The notes beneath the pieces are model-generated. The model made no database searches. It worked only from the letters and a program-made list of their open reading frames with translations, and was not told the origin of the DNA. Both the position numbers and the translations under genes were made by a program. From Phallusia fumigata (lineage: Eukaryota; Chordata; Ascidiacea; Phlebobranchia; Ascidiidae), in the NCBI GenBank assembly GCA_008931825.1, contig QXVZ01006626.1, positions 1 through 36,324 on the forward strand: 36,324 nt of DNA, read 5' to 3'. Positions 10,422 through 21,185 of this stretch are shown piece after piece; the stretch's first letter is position 1; each line of letters begins with the position of its first letter.

Positions 10422-13400
10422 GTAAGTTACGTTGAGTAATAAAAGTAACAACTGTTACCAAAAAATATCAGTTTCAACATGCTTGGGTGTTTCGCTGAAG
10501 ACAGCCGAAATATTAAGTTTTAATGTCGCGCAACTTTAAGACAGGGAAACCGTAAATATTACAACTTTCCCGATATGGCATTGTGAGACAGTTAGTAATG
10601 GACAATGTTTGACGCACCCTAAACGATATTCTTAAAATAGGCAAATTCAAGGCGCGTCAAAATGGGCTGTCAGTCAAACTTCAAGATATATTTAACACGT
10701 GATGTAAATTAACCGCCAATGTAATTTACGAACAAACTGGACAGTAAACGACAATATCTATTACGAGCTATGTAAATACGTAATTAATTCCATCATGCTC
10801 TATATAGTCGTCTGTTGCGGGACAGTTATCGCATGTTAAGTTTCTAGGTTTATAGCTAAATCACAAAAAAACGTTTCGATATGTTTTCAAGCCCAGAGTA
10901 GACAAGTCCCCAAGGAAAAGCACGTCGAAATCCACATCAACAACTTTTAAACCCGTTTCACCTCGCAGCAACAACGTTTCGGAAAACTTAATATGCTTTT
11001 CGCACTCCGCGCCATAGTCTTGTCATTTCGTGGTTGGGTAATTGCTGGATTGGCAAAGGTGTATTGTCACAGTAAGCTGAACGCCTTCCCAACCGTTTAG
11101 CTGGCATTTCCAACACGTTTTGCGGTCCCCCAGGGTTTCCTTGTTGCGTAAATGGTTATCGCTTTGTTTGGGCCAAGGAAGCCATCTGTGAAGCTTTGGA
11201 AGAATTTGTTGATTGGGAGGAATTAGTTTTTGCGGATAGTGGACAATAACAGAATATTCCTCACTCACTGTTTTCGAATGGAGGTTTTAGTTTGATTTAC
11301 TGGTATATTTTTTCACCCACAGCCCATAATTACCCCTTGACAGCCTCCTTTGGAAATTTCACTTCCCTGCTCCGAAACCTTACCCCATAATTAGAATTCA
11401 TCCCTCATTATTCACCACAACCCCCAATCACCTCTTGACAAGCCCCCATTACCAATTTACATATCATCACCATAACCTAGGCTTTAAATAAGAATTACCC
11501 TTCATTTTTTACCCACAGTCTGAAAACTACAGCCTAGACAGCCCATATTACATTCTCCTCATACCCACACCCAAACATACCGTTGTGTCAGTAATCACCT
11601 TTATTTTTCACTTACAGCCCCACTATTACCCCCGACAGCCCCCAGTGGGTCGGAGCATGGTGGGTGGGTTTCGTCATCAGCGCTGGCATCATACTACTGC
11701 TGTCGATACCGGTTCTAGCCTACCCTCGAAAATTGCCCAGCACTTTCACTCGCAAACAGACCATGGTGAATATCAAGGAGCAGCAATACTGCACTAACAA
11801 GGATGAAGTGATTGTTGTGACCGTCGGCGGAAAGCCTAAGCATAGAGCAGGACGGAATGGGGACGACCCGTTTCGGCAGATACGTGAGTTTTTAGCTGAT
11901 TTAAGGCTGTGGTTTCCAACGTTTTTAATGCATTCCCGCTTTGCCTATTTCCGAACTTTTAGTTCCTCCCCTACTAAACAAGAAGTGGTATAAAGTAATA
12001 TTATAAAGTTTGAAACCATTGGTTTACCTGAAAAGAAATTCTGTACTTGTTACAAATTCATGAATAAGTGGAAATTCCTCCCCTTAAATTATAAATTTCT
12101 CCGTGGGGAGAAATTCCTTCCCGGTTGGGAACCACCGCTGGGTTTCCATCGCTAGTTTCGATGCGAATAGACTGTTTTTACGCCAGTCAGCTTGTTTTTG
12201 TGTTGCGAAACGGACCTTGTGGACTTGGTGACATACTTGTTAGTACTTTTTCCACAAATGTGCGTACAACTTTTTCAGTCCGAAGAAATTCCGATTTACG
12301 TGGCGCAGTTTGTAACTCTGGCATGTAGCGACGCAAGTAAATGTGTATGTCACATTCGGTGGTCCCTCTGATACTTAACGGCCGGACTTAAGTTGCTGAC
12401 TGTCTTTAAAATAGACCAGTTTGAGGCATTTCCGAAATCTGTCAGACTGTCCTTAATCTTTTAGAAACAGGAAAATGAAAAGATTTTTTACAACTGCGAA
12501 GTGTAATTACCGAAAATTGTTGTTTCGAAAGTTACTTCTATTAAAGCTAAAGAGAAGAGACAAAATTGCAAAAATGTGGTTTCAAGCACGATTTGAGTGT
12601 GATACGATTCTCCTGATCACCTACGCTTCCATTTTTACCGCGTTGACCCCGCGACTCGTGCAATTTGCCAACAGATTTCATATCTCGCGACGGTTTTACG
12701 AGATTGCTCTGGCCTGGGGTTATAACATTTTTCCCAAAATCGGTTTCCACAGTGAGACGTACAAAAAAAAATAAAGTGCTTCGTGGTTCAACATGTTGAA
12801 CGTACATATTTTTACAACCTGAGAAATCGGCGATATGTGTTTAGTCAGTCGGTCCAATTTGATTGACAATACGCCACGAAAAAATTATGTGCAAAAAAGC
12901 ATCGACATCGATAAAATTCTGGGTCTGTCGAGCCATGTGTCCGGTAAAAATTGTGGTGGGCAATAAATTTTCCCAATAAGATGATACAAGCCATTTCTTG
13001 TGTGCAAAAGATTTTTTAGGTTTCGACAAACACTGTTGTGATTATCAGGAATGTCATCGTTTGCCTGAACGTAGAAAATGTTTTATATTCGAGTATTGGC
13101 TTGTATCTTCTTATTAAGACCGTTGAATCGTGTGTATATTCGAATTTTCTCCTTAACAAAAGGCCCCTAACAAACTAAAAAAAACAGTGTTAATGTCCGG
13201 ATAGTGTTATGACCCGTAAAGTTTAGCCCGTAAGATAAAAATTACCTTTCCAAATGCTGTTCTTAAGAATACAAGAAAAGCTGTACCGTGTGGTAAAGTG
13301 GCTTTTGTGTCTGTCCCCTTCCAGAAAATCTTTGCGTCGGGCATTGGCTGCTCAATAGCAAGACTGGTGTAGGGCACCGAACGCGGATAGACTGTCGTCT

Positions 13401-16400
13401 TGGGTTCGAATCCCACCCCAGGCCAGATTTTTCTGCACGTAGATACTCGAAACGCTCCGATTGGCCTCTTGCACCATTAGGGTGCAGCATCTTTGCCGTT
13501 TTCAGCTTCCATCTATTCTACTACAGGGCCGCAAGAGTTACCAGAGCAGATAATTCCTCTTCAAAGTGACGTCGACACCGCGTCAGGAAGCCAGAATTTA
13601 CCTGACGTTGATACAGAAGCACGTGACAAACCGTCAACTTGCTGGCCGAGTTGCGAAATTGTCCAACGCTTTGCTAGGTAAGTTGAACTTTTATGGATGT
13701 TTGTCTCAATGGAAAAGATACAAGTCATTATTTGTGCCTTTGTATTGAGACTATGATACAGAGTGAATGGTGTACATGAAAATTTGTGTTGTGTCCACAT
13801 CTCAGTCGGGCATGTATTCTTAAACTGGTATTTTGCCACAGTTGGTACAGATTCGTTTATATTTCCTATCATAACCATGCCCAACGATTCGTTACAGCGG
13901 CATTATAACAAGAAATACGGTATTTTGCCGTTTTAAACATGTGCCTATGTTGGTGTATTGTAGAGACTATCGAAAAACAGGTGGATAAATAAACGTTGAG
14001 TTATGCAATTATTAAACAATCCTAATACACCATCTAATTGCAACACGATATTGATGCGTGTCGTTAATCAAAAAAAGACGTTGATGCGTTTAATGAAACC
14101 ATTGTCTTGCTTGGCTTAAGTTGTCCGTTTTTCAACATCAACATGCCATGACAGTTTTCGATTTGATTAAAATCTAGGAACACGAAAAGTGGTCCTGGTT
14201 GATTTATCGGCATACACGGTCAGTTTAGTCTTTATCCGCCAGGCAACGCGTTGGTTGCTTATACTGAAGACATTTCGATTCGATTCTTTCTTAGTTAACA
14301 GCATGTATGTTAACAGCACGCAAATGGAGATCCATATGTATACGAAATGGCGCCAAAGTGCATGTAAAACAAAACTTTTTGATACCCAGTAATAGTCCCG
14401 TCTAAACGAAAAACACCCCTGTACTTTCTGCAGTGATCTTTGTCAAGTCATCACCAACAAGGCCTTCCTGTATCTGAGTCTTGCTGCGGCGGTGCTTGGG
14501 ACGCTGGTATCCGGCTTCTCAACTTTTGGACCAAAATTTCTCGAATCCCAGTTCGGGAAATCGGCATCGGACGCCGCAAACCTCTTCGGTAAAAATTAAC
14601 TTTTTATTATGGGTTCCCTGTCCTTAAGAGAACTCAATTGTTTTAATTCTAACACCGATGTGTTCCTACTGTTTGTCAAGAAAAAATCGTTTAAATTTCT
14701 TTACATTGCAAACATGATAGATGTGTAACTTTTGACCCTGGTTAACCCCCAGCCCTACAAAACATAAAAATAAAACAGCAATATTTAATTGACCATTGGG
14801 TTCATTTTACCATTATTCCTGAACTGCTGTTTGTCGGTTTCGCAATTATTTGTAAAAATGAATTTTTACCCAAAACTAAAAAAGCAGGTTAAAAAAGAGA
14901 AATATTATCAACAAACTTTGATATTTTTCTCATATCAACTCTAATTTTGTTTGACATCGGCAGCGTACGCCATATATTTTGCAAAGTGTCCTTTAGATAA
15001 ACCTGTGACCTTGGGTGCAGGCAGCCAGACAGATGTTTTTAATGTCCCGGATGTAAAATTTATATTGTTAATCGGATCCATGGGTAACCACATCGATCTT
15101 GTTACTGCATTATTTAATACATTTTTTATTAGACAACCTTCGCATGTTTGCTGGCAACCACATATAAATCTGTAATCATTTAAATTTAATTTACAATAGC
15201 ATTGTGTCCCTTTTGGTTCTCATCTATGTTCTAGTTTTGCAGCCCTGACGTGATTTGTAAAACGAACCCGAATAAAAAGGTCGTCATGCTTTGGGACTTT
15301 ATGTCTGACTGTATTGAAATTAGTGTTCGAATCTTATGTAAAATCATGTTCTTTTCCAAATAAAGGCTCATATCCAACACACAGCAACTGTTAATAGCGT
15401 ACTTGAGTAGCTATGTTAATGCTCATAACTATGTTATTTCGCTGTGTGTACAACAACTCAAAAGTATGTAATTATCGACAAAAAACAGTGGTTCTAAATT
15501 TTTTTCACTGGTTTCTATTTCGACCAAAATTTCCGTTTCTCACAATTTGCCAAAATCTGATATATTTATATGCTAGTTCAATATAAAACAGTGCTATTTG
15601 CAGCTAACAGGTGCAGCTAATTGCACACCTGCTACCCTGTCATTACCCACATGTGGTTGATTACAAAAAGGTTAAGAACCACTGCTGCAAAAAGCTCATT
15701 CTTCAACTCTGTCTTTGCACCGTTATACATTAATTTTCTATGTTTAGCAGTTTGGCATCGACCACATTCTATAACAGGGTTTTCCGACATTTTGGTTGAT
15801 CGATACTTTTTTATATAGGTCCACGTGAACGCTTAAATTTATGACGTTTTTTATATTTGCTTAACCGAACTTGCTCTGTTAAACAACTCCCTTTCTATAG
15901 TTGGCAACTCTATACAATCACTTCAAAATTATTTCATTTTATTGTAATATGTCATCTGCATGCGATTGCCACAAACCAAAAATCCTTTGTTATGTGTAAC
16001 ACGCAAAGGCTTGTTTCCAACCTTCAGTGACATTTATTCTTTACTGTTATACGAAAAACAAATTATAGCAATCAGACTTAAAAAGTCAGGGCAAAAAATG
16101 AATTCGTGGATCACAACTGGCCTATTGACCCGCTGTGGGACAACAATAGATTCAAGCATAAATAGAACACAATCTATAACAGTCTCCCCTTTCGCAGGAT
16201 ACGTTTGTATACCAGCTGGGGCAGGTGGAATGCTGATGGGATCCGTGCTGATGAGTGGTCTCAAGCTCAGTTACCGGAACTCACTCAGGATGTGTTTCTG
16301 TGTGAGTTTGCTCGGGCTCTTCGCTCAGTTCGCCCTCACCCTGCACTGTGACGACGTGCCGCTAGCCGGGATCAATGTGCCTTACAAGTCCCAACTGTAA

Positions 16401-19400
16401 GTTTTTAGTTTGATCTTAGGTACGAATGTACTCTTATTACCACCAGAAAAAAAGAGTTTAAATCACAGCATTCCGAGACACAATTTTTGCCAACTCAAAA
16501 TCGCATCTTGCGGACCTAAAGTCCTGGAGTAAACAACTGGCGAGAAAAATACGATTCAGATGTATTTGTAAGTTTTACTGGTGGTTTTGGGGCGAAATGT
16601 GATTACTACCGAGAAAACACCTTTGACTCGAATAGATCAGGATCTCCACGAACATTTTTTGCTTTGCGATCCTTTTTTAGAAAGAACATTTTTATGCGAC
16701 CCCTTAACGTACCGAGTACAAGCAAACATTGTGGTTTATTATAACTCTCGCACCATGAAATGGAAAAGGACAGCAAACTTACATGTCATTAGCATCATTT
16801 GTGGTGTCACAAAACAAACGTATATATGACCGTTGTGCTTCATTTTCTAGTTCACCTCACTATACATTTCAATTCAAATTTTTTCAAGGCAGGTTTTTTG
16901 CCAAGCCAAAATTATATCTGGCGGCCACAAATTGGTGTTAAACAAGTCCTGCAGTACACAACTGGCGAAAATAAACGATTTAGATGTATTTTTTTTACTA
17001 AAGCAAACTTTAAAAAATCAATTCTTTTGTAAAAGTCCACAGATTGTGTTTTTACCAATTTAGATGACATGTAAACAAGCAAATATATTGGAGTAAAGCA
17101 CAGTATTTTTTGTTTGTACAAGCTAAGACATTCAACTGCCAGGTCACCACGAAAAGTCTCCACAAAAATTTTTTTTAATAAATGTTGTCCAACTCCTTTG
17201 TTTTGGTGCCTAAAGCAACTTTGGTGCAAATCTCTATTCTTTCCTTTCCATGTGACACCGTCCAAATATTTTTTCATCACAGGCCTTCCGTGCCTGACGA
17301 CATTCCCTTGGACAAGTCGCACCCTTGCAACGCCGCATGCGGATGTGTTTCGCAAGCGTTCGACCCGGTTTGCGGCTCCGACGGCGTCACGTACTACTCC
17401 TCCTGTCTCGCCGGTTGCCTAGCAACGGAGCAGGGTGACAAACTGGTGAGAGTGGTTTGCACGAAACAAACGTTTTTTTTTTCAGCCAGTACGTATATAG
17501 GCCAGTTTTTGGTGCAGATATGTCTCCGTCAGCCGTTTTTTTACTGCAAATGAGTCAACTGATGCACTTTAAAAGTCCCACTGATGCTGTAAGCCTTATT
17601 TAAAAACATTGTTCAGTCAAAATGTAAACGCACGTTTTTGGAAAAGCGGTTGTTTCGCCAATAGTTCGAGCGCAAACTATGAATTATTTCTAGCTGGTCG
17701 GTTTTTCTTGGTTTTCAAGTTCGTGAAAACGTGACTTCTTGAACGAAACGAAGGACCGCATCATGATTGTCGGAATAGCACAATTCATGTTAAAATAAAT
17801 TTGACGCAAACGTTTTGGAGCGTTTTAAACGTTGCTACAAATACATTTAATTGCACAAGCTTGCCCGAGCATAGTCACTTTCAACAAAGGCCAAAAGTTG
17901 AAATGAACAATAAAAACAATAATTTTCATGTTTTCTGTAAAAAGGAAATGTAGTGTACTTTGCACATTTCTATTACTGTGCTGTGAAATTTACCCTTCTT
18001 GGGGTTCGAACCTGGATCTTCCGCCTGGTCAAAAGGTGAAAGCGACCAAGTTACGCTAGAAAAGAAATGCCCTGTATTTTGTCGGACAACCTGGCGGGTA
18101 TTAAATATTCACGAATCCTGTAATTGCATTCTGTCGTTCTGTTTCCTGTTTATCGCGATGCAGAGCGATCGTTTAGTCTTTCGCTAACCGCCAAAGCTGC
18201 TTAGCCGGAATTTTTCGTCTGCGTTCTTTGCATTATTCACGAAAACCGTCTCATTTTTCAGACGTTTACAAATTGTTCGTGTGTTCCCCGCATGCCAGCT
18301 GCCACGGGAACCTCATCCAACCAATCAGGTGCGTCTGCGCAAGCACGTGATTTTGTGTGGCAATCTAATGTGATGCCCATGGTTTCGGTTTTCGGGTTTT
18401 ATCGGTTGAGGTTTAGGCTTTCAGCCAATTAAAATTGTATGAGACTGTTTGGCGATGTGAAAAGAAACACTTATTGCTAAAGACAAAACGATCAATCACA
18501 GACTGAATGTCGAAATGATTTGTTTCACTCGTTTGTGTTTTACTCTGGCAGCATTCTTACCCCCCGTTGTGCAAATGATTTTTAAACATTGCTTAATAAT
18601 AACCTTTACCATGTAGTTCTACAGCTCAGTATAATATAGTAGAGGTTTTCTCAAAATATTATTATTCTAACCTAGTCCTTAGCCGTTGTGCCTAAGCGTT
18701 TAAAACTTCCTTTTAACCCGGCGTCATTTTTCGTTCTCCGTTTTCTCATTTCTAACCCTGCACTCGTTGTTACTTCGCAGAGTCGATCTTTGGCGGCTCG
18801 GTTGTCAGGGGCAAATGCTTCCAGCCCTGCTGGTGGCACAACGTCATACTGGTCGGTTTGTTCCTTGTCATATCAACAACATTTATGTGTGCTGTTCCTG
18901 GAGTGGATCTCAGTCTCAGGTAAGGCTTACTTATTTATAACCATGGGACGGCCATGTGTTTTGTGCGGGCAAATTGTTATCGCAACATGGCCCCCAATGT
19001 CTGTGCCGCGGTTGTTTTGGCGTCATCTATTCTCGATGGGGTTAGTCTGGTAGTAGAGGCTGGGAAGTGGTTGTGATTTTCAATTTCAGACTTTTTTGTT
19101 TGTGGTAATAACCCATGCCCTTCCGTGCTTGCTACAAACCTACCAAAGGTGTATAAAAAATTATTATTCATTGCGATACGTATTACTGAGCATTTTTGGA
19201 GGTTGATAATTTTAACTACATAATTTTACCTCAAGAAGAAAGACGCGGAAAATTCCTTTTCTGTTGAGTTCAGTTGATTCGCTGTGAAATAGATCAACAA
19301 TAAACTTTTTGTTGCAAATAACACTGTAGTTAAGACGCTACCTTGGGGTACGACACGTCAAAATAAAACATGGTTTTTATACGTCGCTACTGCACATCTT

Positions 19401-21185
19401 CATCATTTTTCTTAATCAATAACTTATCGGTTTTTCCTTTTAGGTGCTTTCCCCAACACTTGCGTTCTCTCTCGGTCGGAATTCAGTGGATTTTGATTCG
19501 CACATTGGGGACAATCCCCGGTCCGATCATCTTCGGTGCGATGATTGACAGCACGTGTCAGATATGGAGTCAGAGTGAACCCTGTTCCCAGGGACACGGG
19601 TCCTGCATGATTTATAAAAACCAAGAGCTTTCGTTCAGCTTGCTGATACTATCTGTAATATATAAGGTGAGGTGATGGAGTACAATTGTGTTGCTGTAAT
19701 TTAGATGTATGTTTTGGTTGAATGCCTTAATCTGCTGTATAGGTATTCATGTGTTTGTTGCTATGTTTTGGGTTGGAAAAGTCAGCTTTCTATGAAGCCA
19801 AGGTTATAATATACCATCGGTGTTAACACATTTTTGTTCGTTTCCCCAATACAGAACTAATAAGATTGAAGAACATTTTAGGTCAGAAATGTGTGCCAAA
19901 TAGGACAGTTTGTAAATTTTGTTTCTAATGCAATTCTAAAGATTGTAATATCCCCAAATGTGAACAGTTGTATGTTACCAAGACATGAACTGAACTAAAT
20001 ATTTTCATTCTTCACCAGAGTGGGTAAAATTAGCTGTTTTAATAATTGGTGGTTCTTATACTCGGTGACATTCAATCCTCAAGTTTTAACCAGGGTTAGC
20101 CGAACCCTCTGTCAGCTGGCTTAACGAATGAATCTTCACTAAACTCAAAAGACTGACTCCTCTGGAGTCTGGAACAGTGGTTCCCAACCTTTTTTGATGC
20201 ATTCCGCCCCTTGCCCATTTTGGAACTTATCATTCCTCCCCTACTAGACAAAAAGTGATAGAGTAATATTAAAGGCTTTAAACCACTGGTCTACCTGAAA
20301 ACAGTACTACACCTGTCATCAAAAACTGTAAAAGTGTGTAAAAAATGTTAAAATGGTTGGTATGCATCTAGAACATTCACTAAGATATAGCAAATCCTTT
20401 GTGTCCAAACAAAACCTCGACAGAAGCTGTCTTACCTAACCAGAATGTATTTTGTTCACCTCACAGGGGGCAAGCATCTTGTTCTTCGGTCTCACAATCC
20501 TCTCCTNCAGTTTGTAAATTTTGTTTCTAATGCAATTCTAAAGATTGTAATATCCCCAAATGTGAACAGTTGTATGTTACCAAGACATGAACTGAACTAA
20601 ATATTTTCATTCTTCACCAGAGTGGGTAAAATTAGCTGTTTTAATAATTGGTGGTTCTTATACTCGGTGACATTCAATCCTCAAGTTTTAACCAGGGTTA
20701 GCCGAACCCTCTGTCAGCTGGCTTAACGAATGAATCTTCACTAAACTCAAAAGACTGACTCCTCTGGAGTCTGGAACAGTGGTTCCCAACCTTTTTTGAT
20801 GCATTCCGCCCCTTGCCCATTTTGGAACTTATCATTCCTCCCCTACTAGACAAAAAGTGATAGAGTAATATTAAAGGCTTTAAACCACTGGTCTACCTGA
20901 AAACAGTACTACACCTGTCATCAAAAACTGTAAAAGTGTGTAAAAAATGTTAAAATGGTTGGTATGCATCTAGAACATTCACTAAGATATAGCAAATCCT
21001 TTGTGTCCAAACAAAACCTCGACAGAAGCTGTCTTACCTAACCAGAATGTATTTTGTTCACCTCACAGGGGGCAAGCATCTTGTTCTTCGGTCTCACAAT
21101 CCTCTCCTATAAACCCGCTCGACTGATCGCTGGCGACACGAACGCTGTCGAGTCCCAACGACAGGTGCTCGAATCACCGCTATAA
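10331..21185 (+). CDS. Organic anion transporter (OATP/SLCO family), ten 3' exons, N-terminus missing
   Basis: Exons: 10331-10421, 11618-11883, 13527-13677, 14434-14588, 16198-16396, 17283-17445, 18262-18328, 18781-18919, 19444-19666, 21069-21185. All introns are GT-AG and every junction keeps frame, giving about 522 visible residues and a TAA stop. OATPs are 12-TM, sodium-independent plasma-membrane carriers of bile salts, steroid conjugates, thyroid hormones and prostaglandins. Visible in order: TM5 with GPAIGFILGG (1-30), the family signature as DSPQWVGAWWVGF leading into TM6 (about 36-60), a basic and acidic cytoplasmic loop (60-170), TM7 with SGFSTFGPKFLESQFG, TM8-9 (221-280), a Kazal-like cysteine-rich loop (288-364), TM10 (375-400), TM11 with RTLGTIPGPIIFG and TM12 ending ILSYKP. 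Family members are about 650-720 residues, so TM1-4 lie outside the window or were missed. The subfamily is not determined; the QWVGAWWVGF context recalls SLCO4, but that is a guess. Confidence 0.95.
11225..11640 (+). repeat. Decayed tandem array of about 98 bp spanning the exon b splice acceptor
   Basis: The real acceptor (AG at 11616-11617) and the start of exon b resemble three upstream segments. Each has a T-rich run, CACCCACAG or a relative, and a C-rich stretch ending in (T/C)GACAGCC. The AG or its decayed equivalent lies at 11321-11322, 11419-11420 (now AA), 11517-11518 and 11616-11617, a spacing of 98, 98 and 99 bp. The linkers between units also align, most clearly the second and third. 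I infer tandem duplication of a unit carrying the 3' splice site. Use of the first pseudo-acceptor would bring in a TGA stop shortly downstream. Confidence 0.7.
11618..11883 (+). CDS. SLCO exon b: OATP signature, TM6 and cytoplasmic loop
   Basis: The exon starts after CTTACAG and ends at C/GTGAGT. It encodes DSPQWVGAWWVGF, the OATP superfamily signature (D-x-R-W-[IV]-G-A-W-W-x-G-[FL]), with Q in place of the usual R. TM6 (VISAGIILLLSIPVLAYP) follows, then a charged cytoplasmic stretch ending DDPFRQI. The acceptor is the last unit of a decayed tandem array of about 98 bp (separate entry), and a hAT-like element begins about 24 bp after the donor. Confidence 0.95.
11907..12136. mobile_element. 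hAT-like MITE, CAGTGGTTCCC family, in SLCO intron
   Basis: The left end CTGTGGTTTCCAAC and right end GGTTGGGAACCACCG are imperfect inverted repeats. Internal similarity to the copies at 4124 and 20175 is clear (AATGCATTCCCGC, CCTCCCCTACTAAACAAGAAG, GAAACCATTGGTTTACCTG). No clear TSD survives. It lies about 24 bp after the exon b donor and is non-coding. Confidence 0.7.
13335..13500 (+). repeat. tRNA-derived SINE-like sequence
   Basis: TGGGTTCGAATCCCA (about 13411-13425) has a tRNA T-arm fold and a pol III B box. It is followed by CCCCAGGCCA, resembling an acceptor end with CCA. Upstream TAGGGCACCGAACGCGG resembles an A box. No full cloverleaf forms. It sits just before SLCO exon c. Confidence 0.4.
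13527..13677 (+). CDS. SLCO exon c: hydrophilic cytoplasmic loop
   Basis: This exon is chosen because CTACTACAG/GG at 13526 and AG/GTAAGT at 13677 give phases that fit both neighbouring exons without a stop. It encodes about 50 hydrophilic, acidic residues (QELPEQIIPLQSDVDTASG and onward) ending CEIVQRFAS, between TM6 and TM7. This loop is variable in the family, so support comes from splice phase rather than similarity. A tRNA-like repeat lies just upstream in the intron. Confidence 0.8.
14434..14588 (+). CDS. SLCO exon d: TM7
   Basis: The acceptor is TTTCTGCAG and the donor G/GTAAAA. It encodes DLCQVITNKAFLYLSLAA, then GTLVSGFSTFGPKFLESQFG and SASDAANLFG. This is the typical OATP TM7 region, with a GF..F.PK..E.Q core and the following SxSxAxxLxG-like segment. 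Confidence 0.95.
15486..15684. mobile_element. hAT-like MITE with a different interior
   Basis: The ends CAGTGGTTCTAAA and GGTTAAGAACCACTG are inverted and close to the hAT-type terminus, but the 199-bp interior does not match the GATGCATT family. No clear TSD. It lies in the intron between SLCO exons d and e. Confidence 0.5.
16198..16396 (+). CDS. SLCO exon e: TM8 and TM9
   Basis: The acceptor is CCCCTTTCGCAG and the donor CT/GTAAGT. It encodes IPAGAGGMLMGSVLMSG, the conserved glycine-rich TM8 (family pattern PgagiGxxlGG), then KLSYRNSLRMCFCVSLLG and a hydrophobic TM9 ending in LHCDDVPLAGINVPY. The cysteine after TM9 begins the extracellular loop 5 cysteine set. Confidence 0.95.
16480..17000 (+). 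repeat. Direct repeat pair in SLCO intron
   Basis: Two related segments, about 16484-16575 and 16888-16995, share GCCAA(C/G)(T/C)CAAAAT, GCGG(A/C)C, AGTCCTG(G/C)AGTA, ACAACTGGCGA and GAT(T/C)(C/T)AGATGTATTT. They are imperfect and about 400 bp apart, between exons e and f. The origin is unknown, possibly a decayed dispersed repeat. Confidence 0.5.
17283..17445 (+). CDS. SLCO exon f: Kazal-like extracellular loop 5
   Basis: The acceptor is TTTTTTCATCACAG and the donor CTG/GTGAGA. It encodes a cysteine-rich segment with CNAACGC, FDPVCGSDGVTYYSSC and LAGC. This is the Kazal-like domain in the large loop between TM9 and TM10 of OATPs, whose disulphide-bonded cysteines are needed for surface expression in studied members. 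Its GC content is clearly higher than the flanking introns. Confidence 0.95.
17998..18075 (-). repeat. tRNA-like sequence (SINE head or tRNA pseudogene)
   Basis: On the minus strand TAGCGTAACTTGGTCG resembles an A box. It is followed at tRNA-like spacing by a partly paired arm (CACCT TTTGACC AGGCG) and the B box GGTTCGAACCC. Acceptor and T stems pair poorly, so a working tRNA is unlikely. Confidence 0.35.
18262..18328 (+). CDS. SLCO exon g: short loop exon with NCSC
   Basis: A 67-bp exon between TTTTTCAG and CAG/GTGCGT. It encodes TFTNCSCVPRMPAATGTSSN plus two more residues. The C-x-C pair matches the NCSC/TCSC segment that follows the Kazal core in OATPs. NCS is a potential N-glycosylation sequon facing outside. 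Confidence 0.85.
18781..18919 (+). CDS. SLCO exon h: end of loop 5 and TM10
   Basis: The acceptor is TTACTTCGCAG and the donor AG/GTAAGG. It encodes a GKCFQPCWWHN stretch with the last loop cysteines, then TM10 (VILVGLFLVISTTFMCAVPG) and VDLSL. Phases fit both neighbours. Confidence 0.93.
19444..19666 (+). CDS. SLCO exon i: TM11, loop 6 and start of TM12
   Basis: The acceptor is TTTTTCCTTTTAG and the donor AAG/GTGAGG. It encodes RSLSVGIQWILIRTLGTIPG and PIIFGAMIDSTCQIW, a hallmark of OATP TM11, then a short extracellular loop with three cysteines (CQIW, EPCSQ, GSCMIY), and ELSFSLLILSVIYK entering TM12. This is one of the strongest family matches in the window. Confidence 0.96.
19906..21108 (+). 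repeat. Exact 601-bp duplication around N 20507
   Basis: 19906-20506 and 20508-21108 appear identical by eye. The first copy breaks off inside SLCO exon j, and after the N the sequence restarts in the preceding intron. This is the pattern of overlapping contig ends left unmerged. True intron i is probably about 800 bp, not 1402 bp. Confidence 0.9.
20175..20340 (+). mobile_element. Partial hAT-like MITE in last SLCO intron
   Basis: It begins CAGTGGTTCCCAACCTTTTT, the best-preserved left terminus of this family here. It continues through GATGCATTCCGCCCC and ACTAGACAAAAAGTG, then loses similarity without a right terminus, so it is truncated. An identical copy at 20777-20942 comes from the 601-bp assembly repeat. 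Confidence 0.65.
21069..21185 (+). CDS. SLCO last exon j: end of TM12 and C-terminal tail
   Basis: The acceptor is TTCACCTCACAG. It encodes GASILFFGLTILSYKPARL and a short cytoplasmic tail ending LESPL, then TAA. The first 40 bases of the same exon also occur at 20467-20506, cut off by an N; that copy belongs to an identical 601-bp assembly repeat and should not be counted as a second exon. Confidence 0.93.
   Translation, partial: GASILFFGLTILSYKPARLIAGDTNAVESQRQVLESPL

Noticed and set aside
12475..12774. 99-codon frame in SLCO intron.
   Set aside because: Lysine- and phenylalanine-rich by composition, opposite strand also open, no domain.
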